Positions 36,401-46,869 of a stretch of DNA of 64,000 nucleotides are shown here, one piece after another (position 1 is the first letter of the stretch; each line of letters starts with the position of its first letter). The DNA is taken from NCBI RefSeq assembly GCF_004193775.1, contig NC_041021.1, forward strand, positions 36,095,718 to 36,159,717, given 5' to 3'. The notes beneath the pieces are model-generated. The model was not told the origin of the DNA, did no database searches, and saw only the letters and a program-made list of their open reading frames with translations. Made by a program: the position numbers and the translations under genes. The DNA is from Glycine soja. Lineage: Eukaryota > Streptophyta > Magnoliopsida > Fabales > Fabaceae.

Positions 36401-38188
36401 GCCCCATTTGACAATTAAAAATGATCTCTGTATTTACATCAGCTTGTGAAATTTTATGAACCTAAAATCAAGACGAAGAGTATACATGAAGTCATTGGTT
36501 TCAAGAAACTAAATATGAGTTTTTCTGCAATGTCAATAACTACTGTAACTGTACCAAAATAAAATATATTAATATTATCACAATGTTTATTAGAAAATCA
36601 TTCAGCAGACAATAAAGGATACTACATCATCCAAGCCCTTGATTGGATGAAGGGAATACATATCCAGGAAATGGCATCAAAATAGGTAGAGTATAACAAA
36701 TGGGATGAAATCAGGAATCAAGATCAATCATAATTGCCAAGCAACAAAACTTGTAATATTTAATACACAAGAACTAACCAAAATATCAAAATCCCGTTCC
36801 TTTGGGGATTTTTCATCAGTTATAGGAACGCGTTCATAGTCAACAAGGTATCCCTCCACTTGCAATTCCTGGTACACCTACAGCCAAGAAAATAACTTTG
36901 GCGCATTTTGTTCAGCAAAATCATTGAGTAGAATCACACCCCCACTGTAAATAAGTTTAACCCATACCTCTAGTGGTGCCTTCACAGAATTACATGACAC
37001 TGATTCCCATTGGTCCACCATCTGACCATCTGGCAGTTCATCAGTCACAAGGATCTTATTTCCATATCTGTTGTGCCATTTCAAAAAATAAGATTGCTTG
37101 TCATGCAATGCAAACTTAGATAAACAGTTAAGGCATCCATGCCATGAATTCCACAGCACATACTAGGGGAAAGGAAAATACTGAAAGGAACCACAGGCAT
37201 ACCTTGCAGCTTCCATCAGAATGTCTTCTTTCAATCGAGCTTCCATTTGTTCAACTCTTTCCCTATTAATTCCCTGATTATGTACAAAGTGGCAAAACAA
37301 TTAAAAGCCAGGCAAATTTCAGCTGAAACATCAATGAACTCAATTCAACTGAAACAAGTTAATCCCAAAGTATTGAGCATCACAGATCACAATACATCAA
37401 GTTGACAACCAGCTTAGAACCAAGAAATGATAACTTCACGAATATGGACCACAAAGAAAAAAATTAATATCCCAAACTAAAGCAATAAGAATTTAACAAT
37501 GACATACCGTGTATTCAAGGTTGGAAAACGGCCTCTCCACGTCACGCAAAACAAAGGGACGTCCATTAATGTACACAACCTGATTTCAAGAACGTAAGAG
37601 AAAGAAAATTAAAGAGAGATAGATGCTGCTGAGAATCTTACTGAAACAGAGTCAATCATCAGATTCAGAGCCAGAAGAATAAAAGTTCAACGAATGTCAG
37701 CCAAACAAAAACTCAGCCACAAATATATTGAAGTAGAGGATATCAGATACCAGAAGAGTATAATTCAGTAGGAAATTAACGCAATATATATAAATATAAA
37801 AATACATACCGGTTCCTCACGAAGGTTAATCCAAAGAACTTGCGCTTTCTTGCCTTCAGCTCGAGCACCAATGTGCTTGAGAACGTTTCGAATTCCATCG
37901 GTGGTTGGGATGGCAACACCGTGCACGTGTAAAGACTCAGCCTGAGAGAGTTAGTTAGCAGCATCAAGATGATGAGAATTGAAAAGAAGCAAAAGAGACA
38001 GAGTGAGGAAAAGAAAAGAAAAGAAAGGATCGTACTTGACGGTAATTTGGAGCGCCATCGATGTGAGGATGCAAGCGTTTGTTGTGGCAACCGGGGAAAT
38101 GGTCGCTCTTGAGAATGGTTTTCTTTCCCAACACGGATCCTCCTCTACGCTTCATCACCTCCTCTGGCTCTTTCGGTATCGACGTCAT
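21484..38188 (-). CDS. Paladin-like protein with three tyrosine-phosphatase-type repeats
   Basis: Nineteen exons (minus strand): 38188-38036, 37941-37810, 37579-37508, 37273-37203, 37067-36968, 36877-36779, 36461-36335, 30637-30504, 30428-30369, 30166-29931, 28766-28337, 27605-27282, 27145-26543, 26453-26280, 25136-24906, 24823-24540, 24180-23896, 23638-23516, 21616-21484. All have GT/AG borders; the total of 3771 nt gives 1256 residues. Three repeats each start with a 'VLG...LK' segment (domain 1 'SVLGKKTILKSDHFPGC'), then 'EPVVYINGRPFVLRDVERP', then 'ERVEQMEARLKEDIL', and end at a phosphatase loop. Domains 1 and 2 have CQMGRGRTTTG (Cys about 226 and 645), a CX5R active site. In domain 3 the aligned place reads 'VSHTGFGGVAYAM' (about residue 1085) with no Cys, so it is probably non-catalytic. 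Vertebrate paladin has been reported to act on phosphoinositides; the plant substrate is unknown. Intron 7 is 5.7 kb because of nested transposons, yet all exons are intact. Confidence 0.93.
21617..23515. other. Paladin intron 18, possible retroelement remnant
   Basis: A 1.9-kb intron. Around 22280 TGGTATCAATGCC resembles a primer-binding site (initiator-Met tRNA type) and follows LTR-like text, but no matching LTR pair was found. Otherwise non-coding. Confidence 0.3.
28992..29339 (+). mobile_element. Diverged TRIM-like element in paladin intron 10
   Basis: Two direct repeats of about 126 bp, 28992-29118 and 29214-29339. Both contain GATCCTACAT, a GACCAAA word and GAGTTAGGCC, and end in CCATTCCCAA followed by an A-rich terminus. 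The first begins TG and ends CA. They surround a gap of about 95 bp whose right end is purine-rich (TATGAGAGG). The flanks AATAC (28987) and AATAT (29340) differ at one base, as expected for an old 5-bp target duplication. This is the layout of a terminal-repeat retrotransposon in miniature. The primer site is degraded (GCATCAAAACC). Confidence 0.62.
31090..31380 (+). mobile_element. TRIM (miniature LTR retrotransposon) inserted in the gypsy remnant
   Basis: Complete 291-bp structure: LTR 31090-31193 (104 bp, TG...CA), primer-binding site TGGTATCAGAGCC directly after it at 31194-31206 (matches initiator-Met tRNA), a 70-bp non-coding middle, a purine tract GTGGAGAGGGGG, then the second LTR 31277-31380, also 104 bp. 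The flanks are a perfect 5-bp duplication, GATTC (31085-31089 and 31381-31385). By my count the LTRs differ at 11 of 104 positions and all 11 are transitions. On the minus strand it splits the gypsy text '...LENSRI' from '...FHVSLL', so it landed in the integrase C-terminus. It carries no coding capacity and depends on other elements. Confidence 0.95.
33571..34926. mobile_element. hAT-like non-autonomous element with an internal foldback array
   Basis: A 1356-bp element. The ends are TAGGGGTGTTCA and, inverted, TAGGGGTGGTCA (11 of 12 alike). The flanks are a perfect 8-bp duplication, GTTCTTGG (33563-33570 and 34927-34934), the length typical of hAT transposons, as is the TAGGGGTG terminus. 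It splits the gypsy gag frame. There is no transposase. The interior (about 33760-34785) holds degenerate units of about 30 bp: on the left half a T/G-rich form like TTTTTCGGTCGACATCGACT, on the right half the reverse complement like CTAGCTGACATCAACCGAAA. The switch is near 34315, so the two halves can pair. Confidence 0.88.
35884..35991. mobile_element. Small Tourist/Harbinger-type MITE candidate
   Basis: A 108-bp segment with ends GGGTGTGTTTG and CAAACACATTC, flanked by TAA on both sides (35881-35883, 35992-35994), the 3-bp duplication typical of PIF/Harbinger MITEs. Inside is a perfect hairpin with 12-bp arms, TTGAACACCAAT and ATTGGTGTTCAA. It is in paladin intron 7, outside the gypsy coding part. 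A three-base duplication is weak evidence by itself. Confidence 0.5.
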
Positions 38189-40700
38189 CTTCTACTACTA
38201 CTCCTTCAAAGTTCAAACAACTCTCATCACTCTCTATTTTATCTTCTTTCCTAATCCTAATCCTAATCCAAACTTTATTCTGCTGCTACTCTGTTTTCAT
38301 TCACGTTCCGACTTAAAAACAACTTTATGAGGTCCTCACCCTTTTGTTCTTTTGCTATCTGTCCAAAATAAATGTGTAATTATGACACTGATTTCAAAAT
38401 TAAACATTAATATTTGTTGCATTAAATACATAACAATCACCTAATGCTTATTTTGAAAAATTAAAAATGTTTAATGTTAACATACTAAAAACTCTTTAAC
38501 CAACATGAAGTTAAAGTTAAATTATTTAGATGTAATTTGAGTTTGATCATTAAACACCATAAATTATTGATCAAGTTTATTTATTTAGCTTCAAGCCAAA
38601 TTTCAAATTATACATAGTTCATTTTTTGTTCTTCTAATGAACTAAAAAGTTAAGAAAAAATATATATTAAAAATTCTCTGATGACAACCACCATTTTGGA
38701 ACAATTGTCGTTAGAATCCTTTTTTACATATTGAGTGATGCTAACAAACAAGTGATTAATGCTTTACATGTCTTCATTTTTATTTCTTTTTTACAGCATT
38801 ATTTTTATTCTTTTAAAAAGAATAAATTGACCCCCAAATATTTTTTTTAATACAAACTCTTAAAATTTAGTATTTTAATTTGTATATAAAATAAATATTT
38901 AATTTTATATGACCATAATAAATAAATATTTTAAATGTATGAATTAAATTAAAATATATAATAAATAAATATTTTTTAATATGTAAATTATATTTTTTAT
39001 TTATAATGGGAAATTAAATTTTTTATATAATATTGATTTAATTATTGATAATTTTTAAAAATATACTATAATTAATTTAGAGATAAAAGTAAAAGAGAGT
39101 AAATTAAAAAGGGGTGTGTGATTACGAATATCAAGTATATAGAAAGATAGTAGATTGAAAAGGACAAACAACCTCCTAACAAATAAGAATGAGATAAGGA
39201 AATAAGAATATGTATATTTTCTTCCTTTTCAAAGTGTGATAAAAAAACCTTTATGGAAGAGCATGCTTACGAAAAAAAAGCTTTTAGAATAGTCAAGCTT
39301 CACAAAGTTAGGTCATTTCCAAAAAAAACTAAATTTAATTATACAGAGGCATTTGAATACATGAAAATTTAATTTGGTGTCCATGTATATGAGAATAAGA
39401 TATTTAGTTATTTGAAGAAAGTAAAAATTATAACTAAGGGTAGTTTAAAAGAACAATATAATCGTAATTGGGACTAAACTAATAGTAAGCGACAAAGTTG
39501 AAGATTTTTTGAAAAATAAGATATATTTTAGATTGTTTGTAGACAAAAATAAATCCATGAATCTATTAAAGGCGAGTGAATTTCATTTCCTTTATAAATT
39601 TTTACACTATAAGAAATTATGAAATTAACTACAAAGAAACTTGTAGTTAATTTGTAGCTAATATTGAATTTTTTTTTCTAATTAAAAAGTTGAATAAAAT
39701 ATATTTATCATCTCTGATATATACCTGACTTTTGTTTTTAATCCGTGGTATATTTTTCTTCGCTTTACTTCTTGATATTTGAAAAATTTTGTTTTTTATC
39801 CCTACCATTAGAATTTCTCCATTAGTTGATAATGCGATTGTTAACTTTTTAAAAATATGATTTGTGACGATTTTAAAATCATCAATAATGATTTAGAATT
39901 TTAAATTATAATTTTTTGCCGTTAAAAATCACCATAATCAATTAAACGAGAAAGAAAAAGATCTAATTGTTTAAATGGAATATATATATATATATATATA
40001 TCAACTACCTACCCATATCAGCAAAACATTAACTAAAATAAATACTCATATATGAACCAATGTGGTGCATTTTTCAACACATAGTTTAAGCAAAACATTA
40101 ACTAAAATGAAAAACCAGATGGTTGCAATCAAACAAAATATCACTAACACTAACATCTTCTATGAAGTATCGAACTTGATCTTGCCACAAATCAATAGAG
40201 TACACAAGCTTATTGGCCCATGGTTTCATTTCATCTTTGAAGCCCCATGAAGAAGCATTTCCATTTGATGTAGCCCTTTCCTTATTATAATGAGGGGTCA
40301 GATCTTCAAAAGGCAAGGACAACCCTTGGCCTAGAAAATCTAGTTCCCATGCTCTAGTGTGATGTCCCAAATCTCTAAGGTAGGTTGCACACAGTGGCGT
40401 TGAGATGGTCTAGGTGGCACAACGTCGTCAGGGTTGGGTGCAAGCAGCACTCGACAATGCTTATAAGGGTCGTGCCAACATTAGATCTTGAGGTAAAGGT
40501 AACCCCCAACGCCAGAGAAGGGTGACAGGGTTGGTGCGCAACTAGATTTATTGGTTAAGGGGGTGGTGCAATTATGCGATGACGGTGTTGGTCGTTGATG
40601 GCGATGGCGGCACACGTGGATGCTGGTTGGTGGTGTTGGTGGCACAATTTGATGATAAACAGTGGTGGTGGTGATGCTAGATCTATTTGAATTGGATATT
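38189..40700. other. Paladin promoter side and intergenic spacer
   Basis: 38189-38340 is the likely paladin leader and promoter. It includes a CCTAAT triplet array at about 38250-38270. The rest is AT-rich, with an (AT) run at about 39984-40000. 40098-40370 has an open minus-strand frame of 90 residues with balanced composition, possibly a gene fragment, but I know no match. Confidence 0.45.
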
Positions 40701-40702
40701 AG

Positions 40703-41001
40703 TGTTAGGAAGATTCAAAAAATTATATTCAGACAAGGAAGCAAAGATGATAGAAAGATAAGAGAGATATCGCACAAAATTGTTAAGTTTATAGTGAATA
40801 ACATAAATTACAATGAAAGGGTTCAAATCACTCCCAAATCTCTGAACCTATATTACAAAAATCTTTATAAAGGAGACAACAACTAAATATCTAACCGAAA
40901 ACGGTTACAATAAAAAAATGAAAAATAGTTACAATTGCAACACAACTTATGTTAATGAACCACCAGATTGAATGCTTCCTTTTATGTGACTGTACGTTCC
41001 A
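40703..41001 (-). repeat. 3' LTR of the decayed Copia element
   Basis: Similar over about 300 bp to 46550-46853 (both have AAATTGTTAAGTTTAT, CAATGAAAGGGTTCAAA and GGAGACAACAACTAAAT). The outer end, plus-strand TGTTAGGAAG, is clear. The inner end is placed by the last similarity and is approximate. Confidence 0.75.
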
Positions 41002-43851
41002 CTAGATTACAAAAGATTAGACGACCAATATAAAAGACAAGAGTATTGGATCAGATGACCACTATAACTCAGTTCAATAACATTTATGAATTATAAGTTA
41101 CTTAGTTCATCTCTAGCAATCTACATTAAGTAGATACAAATAGTGCATGAACTTGCTTCTTGGAACAAACTTCATGAACATATCAGTTGGATTCTCCCTT
41201 GTATCAACTTTCTAGATCTTAACCCTCTTCTTAGAACAGATGAAGTGGTATTTGATGTCAATATGTTTAGTCCTCTCATGATGGACTTGATCCTTGGCTA
41301 AACAAAATTCACTCAGATTGTCATAGAAAATTATAGCATTTTCTTGTGGAATCCAAGATTGCTAATCAAACCTTTCAACCAAATTCATTCTTTTGTTACT
41401 TCTACTAGAGCCATGTACTCTACATCTGTGGTGGATAAAGCCATTGTGGGCTGAAGTGTTACCTTCCAATTGACAAGAGAGTTGTAAATCGTGAATGCAT
41501 ACCTTATCAATATTACTTTGCATCCAAATCTATAGAATAGTTAGCAACTAAGTAACCAAAAAGAACACAAGATGTGTCTCTATGGTAGATGAGTCCAATA
41601 TCAATTGTACCCTAAAGGTAATTGAATATACGTTTCACAACTTTCCAATGTTCCTTCCTAAGATTACCCATATACCTACTCATAACATTGAATGCTTGTG
41701 CTAGGTATAGTCTAGTGTATACCATAGCATACATGAGACTACCTAACAACACTTGCATAAGGAACATGAGACATGTATTCCTTCTCTAGTTATGACCGAG
41801 TAATATTGAGTTAAGATATATGAATGGACGCTATCAGAAGAGTACATATTGGTTTTGTAGATGTCATCCCAAAATGATTCAACACTTTTGAATGTATTTC
41901 TTCTAACATAGAAAGAGTTTTTTCTGGACTCGATCCGTCTTGATCTCCATGCCTATAATCTTTTCAGTAGCTTCCATGTCCTTCATCTCAAATTCATTAC
42001 TGAGTAGTGACTTCAGCTTCTAAATTGCCAACAAATTTTGAGATGCTATGAGCATATCGTTCACATAGAGTAGAAGATAGATGTGGGAACCATCCTCCAC
42101 CTTGTTATGATAAACACGAGTCATAAGGACTTTTGATGTACCTATAAGAGACAGTGAACTCATTAAATCTTTTGTACCACTACCTTGGTGATTGCTTCAG
42201 CCCATAAAGATGCCTCTTCAATCTACAAGCAAAATTTTCCTTTCTTTCCACCTCAAAACCTCCAAGTTGTTGCATTAGAATGTCTCCTCTAGTCTTCCAT
42301 GGAGAAAGGCAGTTTTGACATCAGGTTGCTCTAACTCCATGTCTAGATTAGAAAAACACGTATAAAGGTGTGTCAAACTACTAGAGAGAATATTTCATTA
42401 TAGTCCATACCTTCCTTCTAACTTTAGCCCTTAGCTACCACACGTGCTTTATAACGAATGACTTCTGTAGTGGAAGATTCAAATTTCTTCTTGAAAATCC
42501 ACTTGCACCTCACTACTTGTCTACCTTCAGGTAGCTTAACTAAATCCTAAGTCTAGTTTTTCTTAATGGATTTCATCTCTTCATTCATAGCCATCATCCA
42601 CTCCTTAACTTCACAACATGAAATTGCTTCCTGATAAGTGGTTGGTTCGACTTGACCAACTTTTTTTACTATAGCGCATAAGGCACTATATTAAAACCAT
42701 ATCTTTCAGGAGCTTTAATTTGCCTTTGTGACTTTTTGGGTGTTGTGGTTTTGGGCTCCTTCAAATGGTTTTGACTCGTCTAGCCATTCCCCTCAACTGG
42801 TGCTAAATTATGATGTTGAGGGTGCATTTAAAGATCTTGATTAGTCTCATTAGGTGCTTCAAACTATTTATGATTACTAATGTTTCTAATTATGAAGCTC
42901 TCAAACTCCACTTGCTTAGTTACATCCTTAGCCTTGGCCAAATCTTTAACAAATTTAGAATGCAGCATAGAGAGTTCGTCAAAGATGACAACTCTACTCA
43001 TAATTTGTTTCAGATGGAGACTAGACTCAAAATCCTTTGACTCAATCTTCATAGCCCATAAAGAATCATTTCTTGGCTCTGGGTCTAACTTACCTTTACT
43101 TATGTGATAGTATGTTAGACATCCAAACACCTTTAGTATTGAGTATAATTATTTGAGGGGAGACACGTTCCACGATAAGATCAGGAAGATGTCACAAGCA
43201 TAATGGGAACTTCACCGACCAATAAATAGTTACCAACATGCACTTTTTAATTTTAAGTTTGTACTTTTCATTATAAAAGTATGAATTAATTGTATGTTAG
43301 ATAAATAATAAGTGAATTATATATAGTCATGTCAAATTAGATATATTATTATTAAAAATGCATGGATATCTAACAAAAAGTGGGCATGTTTCAAAAAGGA
43401 AGAACCTCCAGTAACTTGTAGTTTCTTTTTCTAGGGGAAGACTTAACCATTGTTCATCATAATATAGTGAAACCGACTATTTTATTAGACCACAACTCAA
43501 TAGGGGTCTTGAAGTCTATGGCAATAGATGATGAGTAATTCACGAGATGGCATGTTGTGTTAACTGCCTCAACCCAAAAACTCTTATTCAAGCCTAAATT
43601 TGATAGCATGCATATGGCCTTTTCCAAGAAGGTCATGTTCATTCTTTCAGCTACTCCATTTTGATGTGGAATATAACATGCAATATTTTGTCTTGCTAGG
43701 CCTTTATCTCTACATAATTCATTGAATTTAGTAGAATAAAATTCCAAATTTTTGCTTAATTATGAATACCCATGTCATCCTGGAGTAATCATCAATGATG
43801 GAGAGAAAATACCTTGCCCCTCCCAGTGATGGAACTCACAAAGGCCCTCAA

Positions 43852-44985
43852 TGTGAATCATGTAGGTTTTGATGATGCCGAAAAGAATTCATTTGATAAT
43901 AATTGTCATCATAAAAAAGGGGAAGAATGTGAATGTGTGAATACATGATTTTGATGATGCCAAAGAATAATCAAACAAAATTACTTCAACAAACATTCAA
44001 AAGTTAAGCATTGATTCAAGATTAATACAAGGTTGCTTCAACAAACAAGCATTGTTTCAAGATCAAGCTTTTGCCTTAAAACAAAGTGTTTCCAAGAGAT
44101 CAAGGCTCTGGTAACCGATTACCAGGCAGTGTAATCGATTACTAAAAGTCAATTTTGAAAAATAGTTTTTAAAAAGGGTTTTGAATTTGAATCATGTAAT
44201 CGATTACCAGATGTTTGTTATCGATTATCAGCAACGACACTTTAGAAAACACTTTGAAAAGACATGACCCTTCAAAATATAATTGTGTAATCGATTACCA
44301 GAAACCTGTAATCGATTACCAGTGAAGAATTTCAGAAAAAACTTTTTGAAAAGACACATCTCTTCAAACCATTTTAAAAAGGCACGAAGGGCCTATATAT
44401 ATGTGTGTATGACTTCGAAAAGCAAGTGAGATATACTCTAAGAGAACTTCATTGCCAAATGCTCTCTCAACAAATCTTGGGCAAACACTTGCAAATCTAT
44501 TGAGATTTCATCTAGGAACTTCAAATTGTATATCATCTCTAAAAGAGATAAATTCCTCTAGGAACTTCAATTTGTATCATCAACTCTAAAGGAGAGAAAT
44601 CTTTTTGTTCATCAGAAAGTCTATTGTAATCAAGAGACTGGTTGTCTCTTAGATTGTGAGAATTGTAATCAAGAGTGAGTTCAAAGTCTGCAAAGGATTT
44701 ACAGAAATAGTGGAAAATCTTAAGTGGGTTGCTTGAGGACTGAACGTAGGCACGGTACGTGGTTGAATCAGTATAAATCGAGTTTGCATTTCTCTCTTCC
44801 CTTATCTCATTTATGTTATTGCAATCAATTTTGTCTTGCATGTTTAAAGAACATTATTAAATTGATTGCTACTTCTTCTTCTGTATTTTGAGCCTATCAT
44901 TTAGAAGGGGGTTAAAAGTTTGTTAGTGGAAAATTTTGAAACTTAATTCACCCCCTCTTAAGTTATTGAGGCCACTTGTCCAACA
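43852..44985 (+). mobile_element. Internally deleted SIRE-type element nested in the Copia integrase
   Basis: 43852-43890 looks like the start of an LTR (TGTGAATCATG, then TTTTGATGATGCC). The sequence then jumps to the tail of an internal region and a purine tract (AAAAAAGGGGAAGAA), directly followed by a complete LTR, 43928-44985, which again begins TGTGAAT and TTTTGATGATGCC. That LTR ends GGCCACTTGTCCAACA, almost the same as the end of the SIRE-type LTR at 56267 read on the other strand. The flanks CTCAA and CCCAA agree at four of five bases. Integrase text of the older Copia resumes on both sides, so this entered the older element, later losing most of its 5' LTR and interior. Confidence 0.72.
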
Positions 44986-46534
44986 CCCAACAATCAAAAT
45001 GGACGTAATCCAACATGGCCTTTGTTGTGCGCATGACCTTTGTAAACTTCATGTGATGTTGTTTCCCATAGACACAATGCTCACAAAACTAAAGAGGTTC
45101 AACCTTATGATTTCCAAGTAAGTCTAACTTGTTCAAAATATCCAAACCTTTTTCATTCATGTGGCCCAGATGCAGATGCCATATATAATTACTAAACGAA
45201 CCATTGGATGCATGACTTCCAGATTATGAAACAGCAAAGACAGAGTCTGTCATAGTAGACCCCTAAAAGATGTACAAATTTCCTTATTTGGTTCCCTACC
45301 TTACCACAGACTCCCCTTTCCCTCTCATATGCATAACTCCACTTTCAACCCAACAAGAAAAACCTTTTGAATCCATGACACCTACAGATACAAGATTTTT
45401 CTCAAGCTCTAAAACATGACAAATTTTAGTCAAGGTTCTAACAATACCATTATGCATTCTGATTTGTACAGAACCTATACCTACAAACTTACAAGGAACA
45501 TTGTTACCCTTGAGAATGTTACCACCAAACTTTTTCTCATATGTCACAAACTAATGTTTATGTGGACACATATGATTAGAACAACCTGAGTCTAGCATTC
45601 ATTGTTCATAATGTTGTTGTAGTTGTTCACCAACAGCTAGAACCAAATCGCTTTTCGATGAAGAGTCATTCTGAACAACAGAAGCACACAATCTTTATTT
45701 GCTTTCTTTGGATAGTCTCACTTCCAATTATGCAATTCTTTGTAGTAATTACAGATGTCCTTAGGATAAGCTTTGCTCTTCTTGCCACCTTTTCTTTTCT
45801 TTTTCTTCTACCCTTTAGTAGAATTAGTTACCGATAATCCGAACCTAAAGACTTTATCACCATTCCAGACGCCTTTAGTCGAAGCTCTCTAAAATAGAGA
45901 CTACACTTGACTTCTTAAAGTGTAATGTAGTCCTTACCTACACTAAGAGAACTCACAAAATTCTCATAGGAGGGAAGAAGAAAGGCTAATAGAATCATTG
46001 ACAAATCTTTGTCTTCCATCTCGACATCAATGTCATGTAGCTCCATCAGAACATAGTTTAACTCATCAAGATGTTCCTTCAGTGGTGTACCTTCCCTCAT
46101 TTGGAGGCCAAACAAAGGTCATTTCAGAGAAAAAAAACTTGTTGCAAATTGATTTCATCATGAAGAGTTTCTCCAATTTGAGACAAAGACCAATAGTAGT
46201 AAGTTCTCCAGAACTTCATAAAGAACCTCATCAGACCAAGATAAGAGAATTAGCGAATGTGCCTTTTCCTCTTGTAACTTAAGCATTGACTTATCAATCT
46301 TTGACAGTTGATCAGAGAGAGGAGCCCAGATGCCTTGTTCTTTCAACAAGGCTTGCATCTTTATGTGCTAAAGGTTAAAGCTATTCTTCCCTGTCAATTT
46401 TTCAATCTTAATTGTGTTGATCATCTTCTTGATATAATCTTAAAGACGCAACACGAACAGATAACAAATAGAATGGTTGATCATATATGGCTTGATCTAC
46501 CACGAAACAAATGCAAAATTGATATTGAATAGAA

Positions 46535-46546
46535 GCTTTGATACCA
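46535..46546 (-). other. Primer-binding site of the Copia element
   Basis: Minus strand TGGTATCAAAGC, three bases inside the 5' LTR, complementary to the 3' end of initiator-Met tRNA apart from one base. It fixes the element's orientation as minus. Confidence 0.85.
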
Positions 46547-46549
46547 ATT

Positions 46550-46853
46550 TGTTGGGAAGAATTGAGAAATTCTATTCAGATAGGAAACACAAAGATGATA
46601 GAAGGAGAATAGAGATATCGTGCAAAATTGTTAAGTTTATTGCAAATACAAGAGTTTACAATGAAAGGGTTCAAAACAATTTCAAGCTCTCTGAACCCAT
46701 AATACAGAGCTTCTTACAAAGGAGACAACAACTAAATGTCTAACCAAAAACAACTACAATAGAAAAACAAAAAATAGTTACAATTACAACATAACCTATG
46801 TTAGTGAACTGCCAAACTGGACGCTCTTTTCTACGTGATTAGACACTTTACCA
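46550..46853 (-). repeat. 5' LTR of the decayed Copia element
   Basis: Partner of the repeat at 40703. The inner border (plus-strand TGTTGGGAAG) is next to the primer-binding site. The outer border is uncertain, and I could not find a matching 5-bp target duplication, consistent with age or later damage. Confidence 0.75.
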
Positions 46854-46869
46854 AAGAAATCCTAATGGC

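Larger units (their letters stand above)
41002..46549 (-). pseudogene. Decayed Copia retrotransposon, internal region
   Basis: Minus-strand coding pieces appear in the usual Copia order. gag of the UBN2 type is at 46358-45915 ('GTPLKEHLDELNYVLMEL'). Protease flank is at 45547-45296 ('LTKICHVLELEKNLVSVGVM'). Integrase runs from about 45010 to 43457, with 'LDYVHFDCW' and 'YFLSIIDDYSRMTW' on either side of an inserted element and then 'HQNGVAERMN'. Reverse transcriptase and RNase H are very decayed between 42900 and 41100. The ending near 41115 reads as a Copia C-terminus. Stops and shifts are frequent, so no protein can be made. The two LTRs differ at many positions, which also indicates age. 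Confidence 0.8.

Noticed and set aside
38250..38270. CCTAAT repeats in the paladin leader taken as telomere-like sequence
   Set aside because: Only three units and not the plant telomere repeat; probably a chance simple repeat.
44100..44330. Regularly spaced palindromes considered as a CRISPR-like array
   Set aside because: Spacing alternates between about 20 and 65-91 bp, the genome is a plant, and the sites lie in an LTR.
40703..46853. Search for a 5-bp target duplication around the old Copia element
   Set aside because: Left flank ATTAG and right flank AAGAA do not match, and the right LTR border is unclear.
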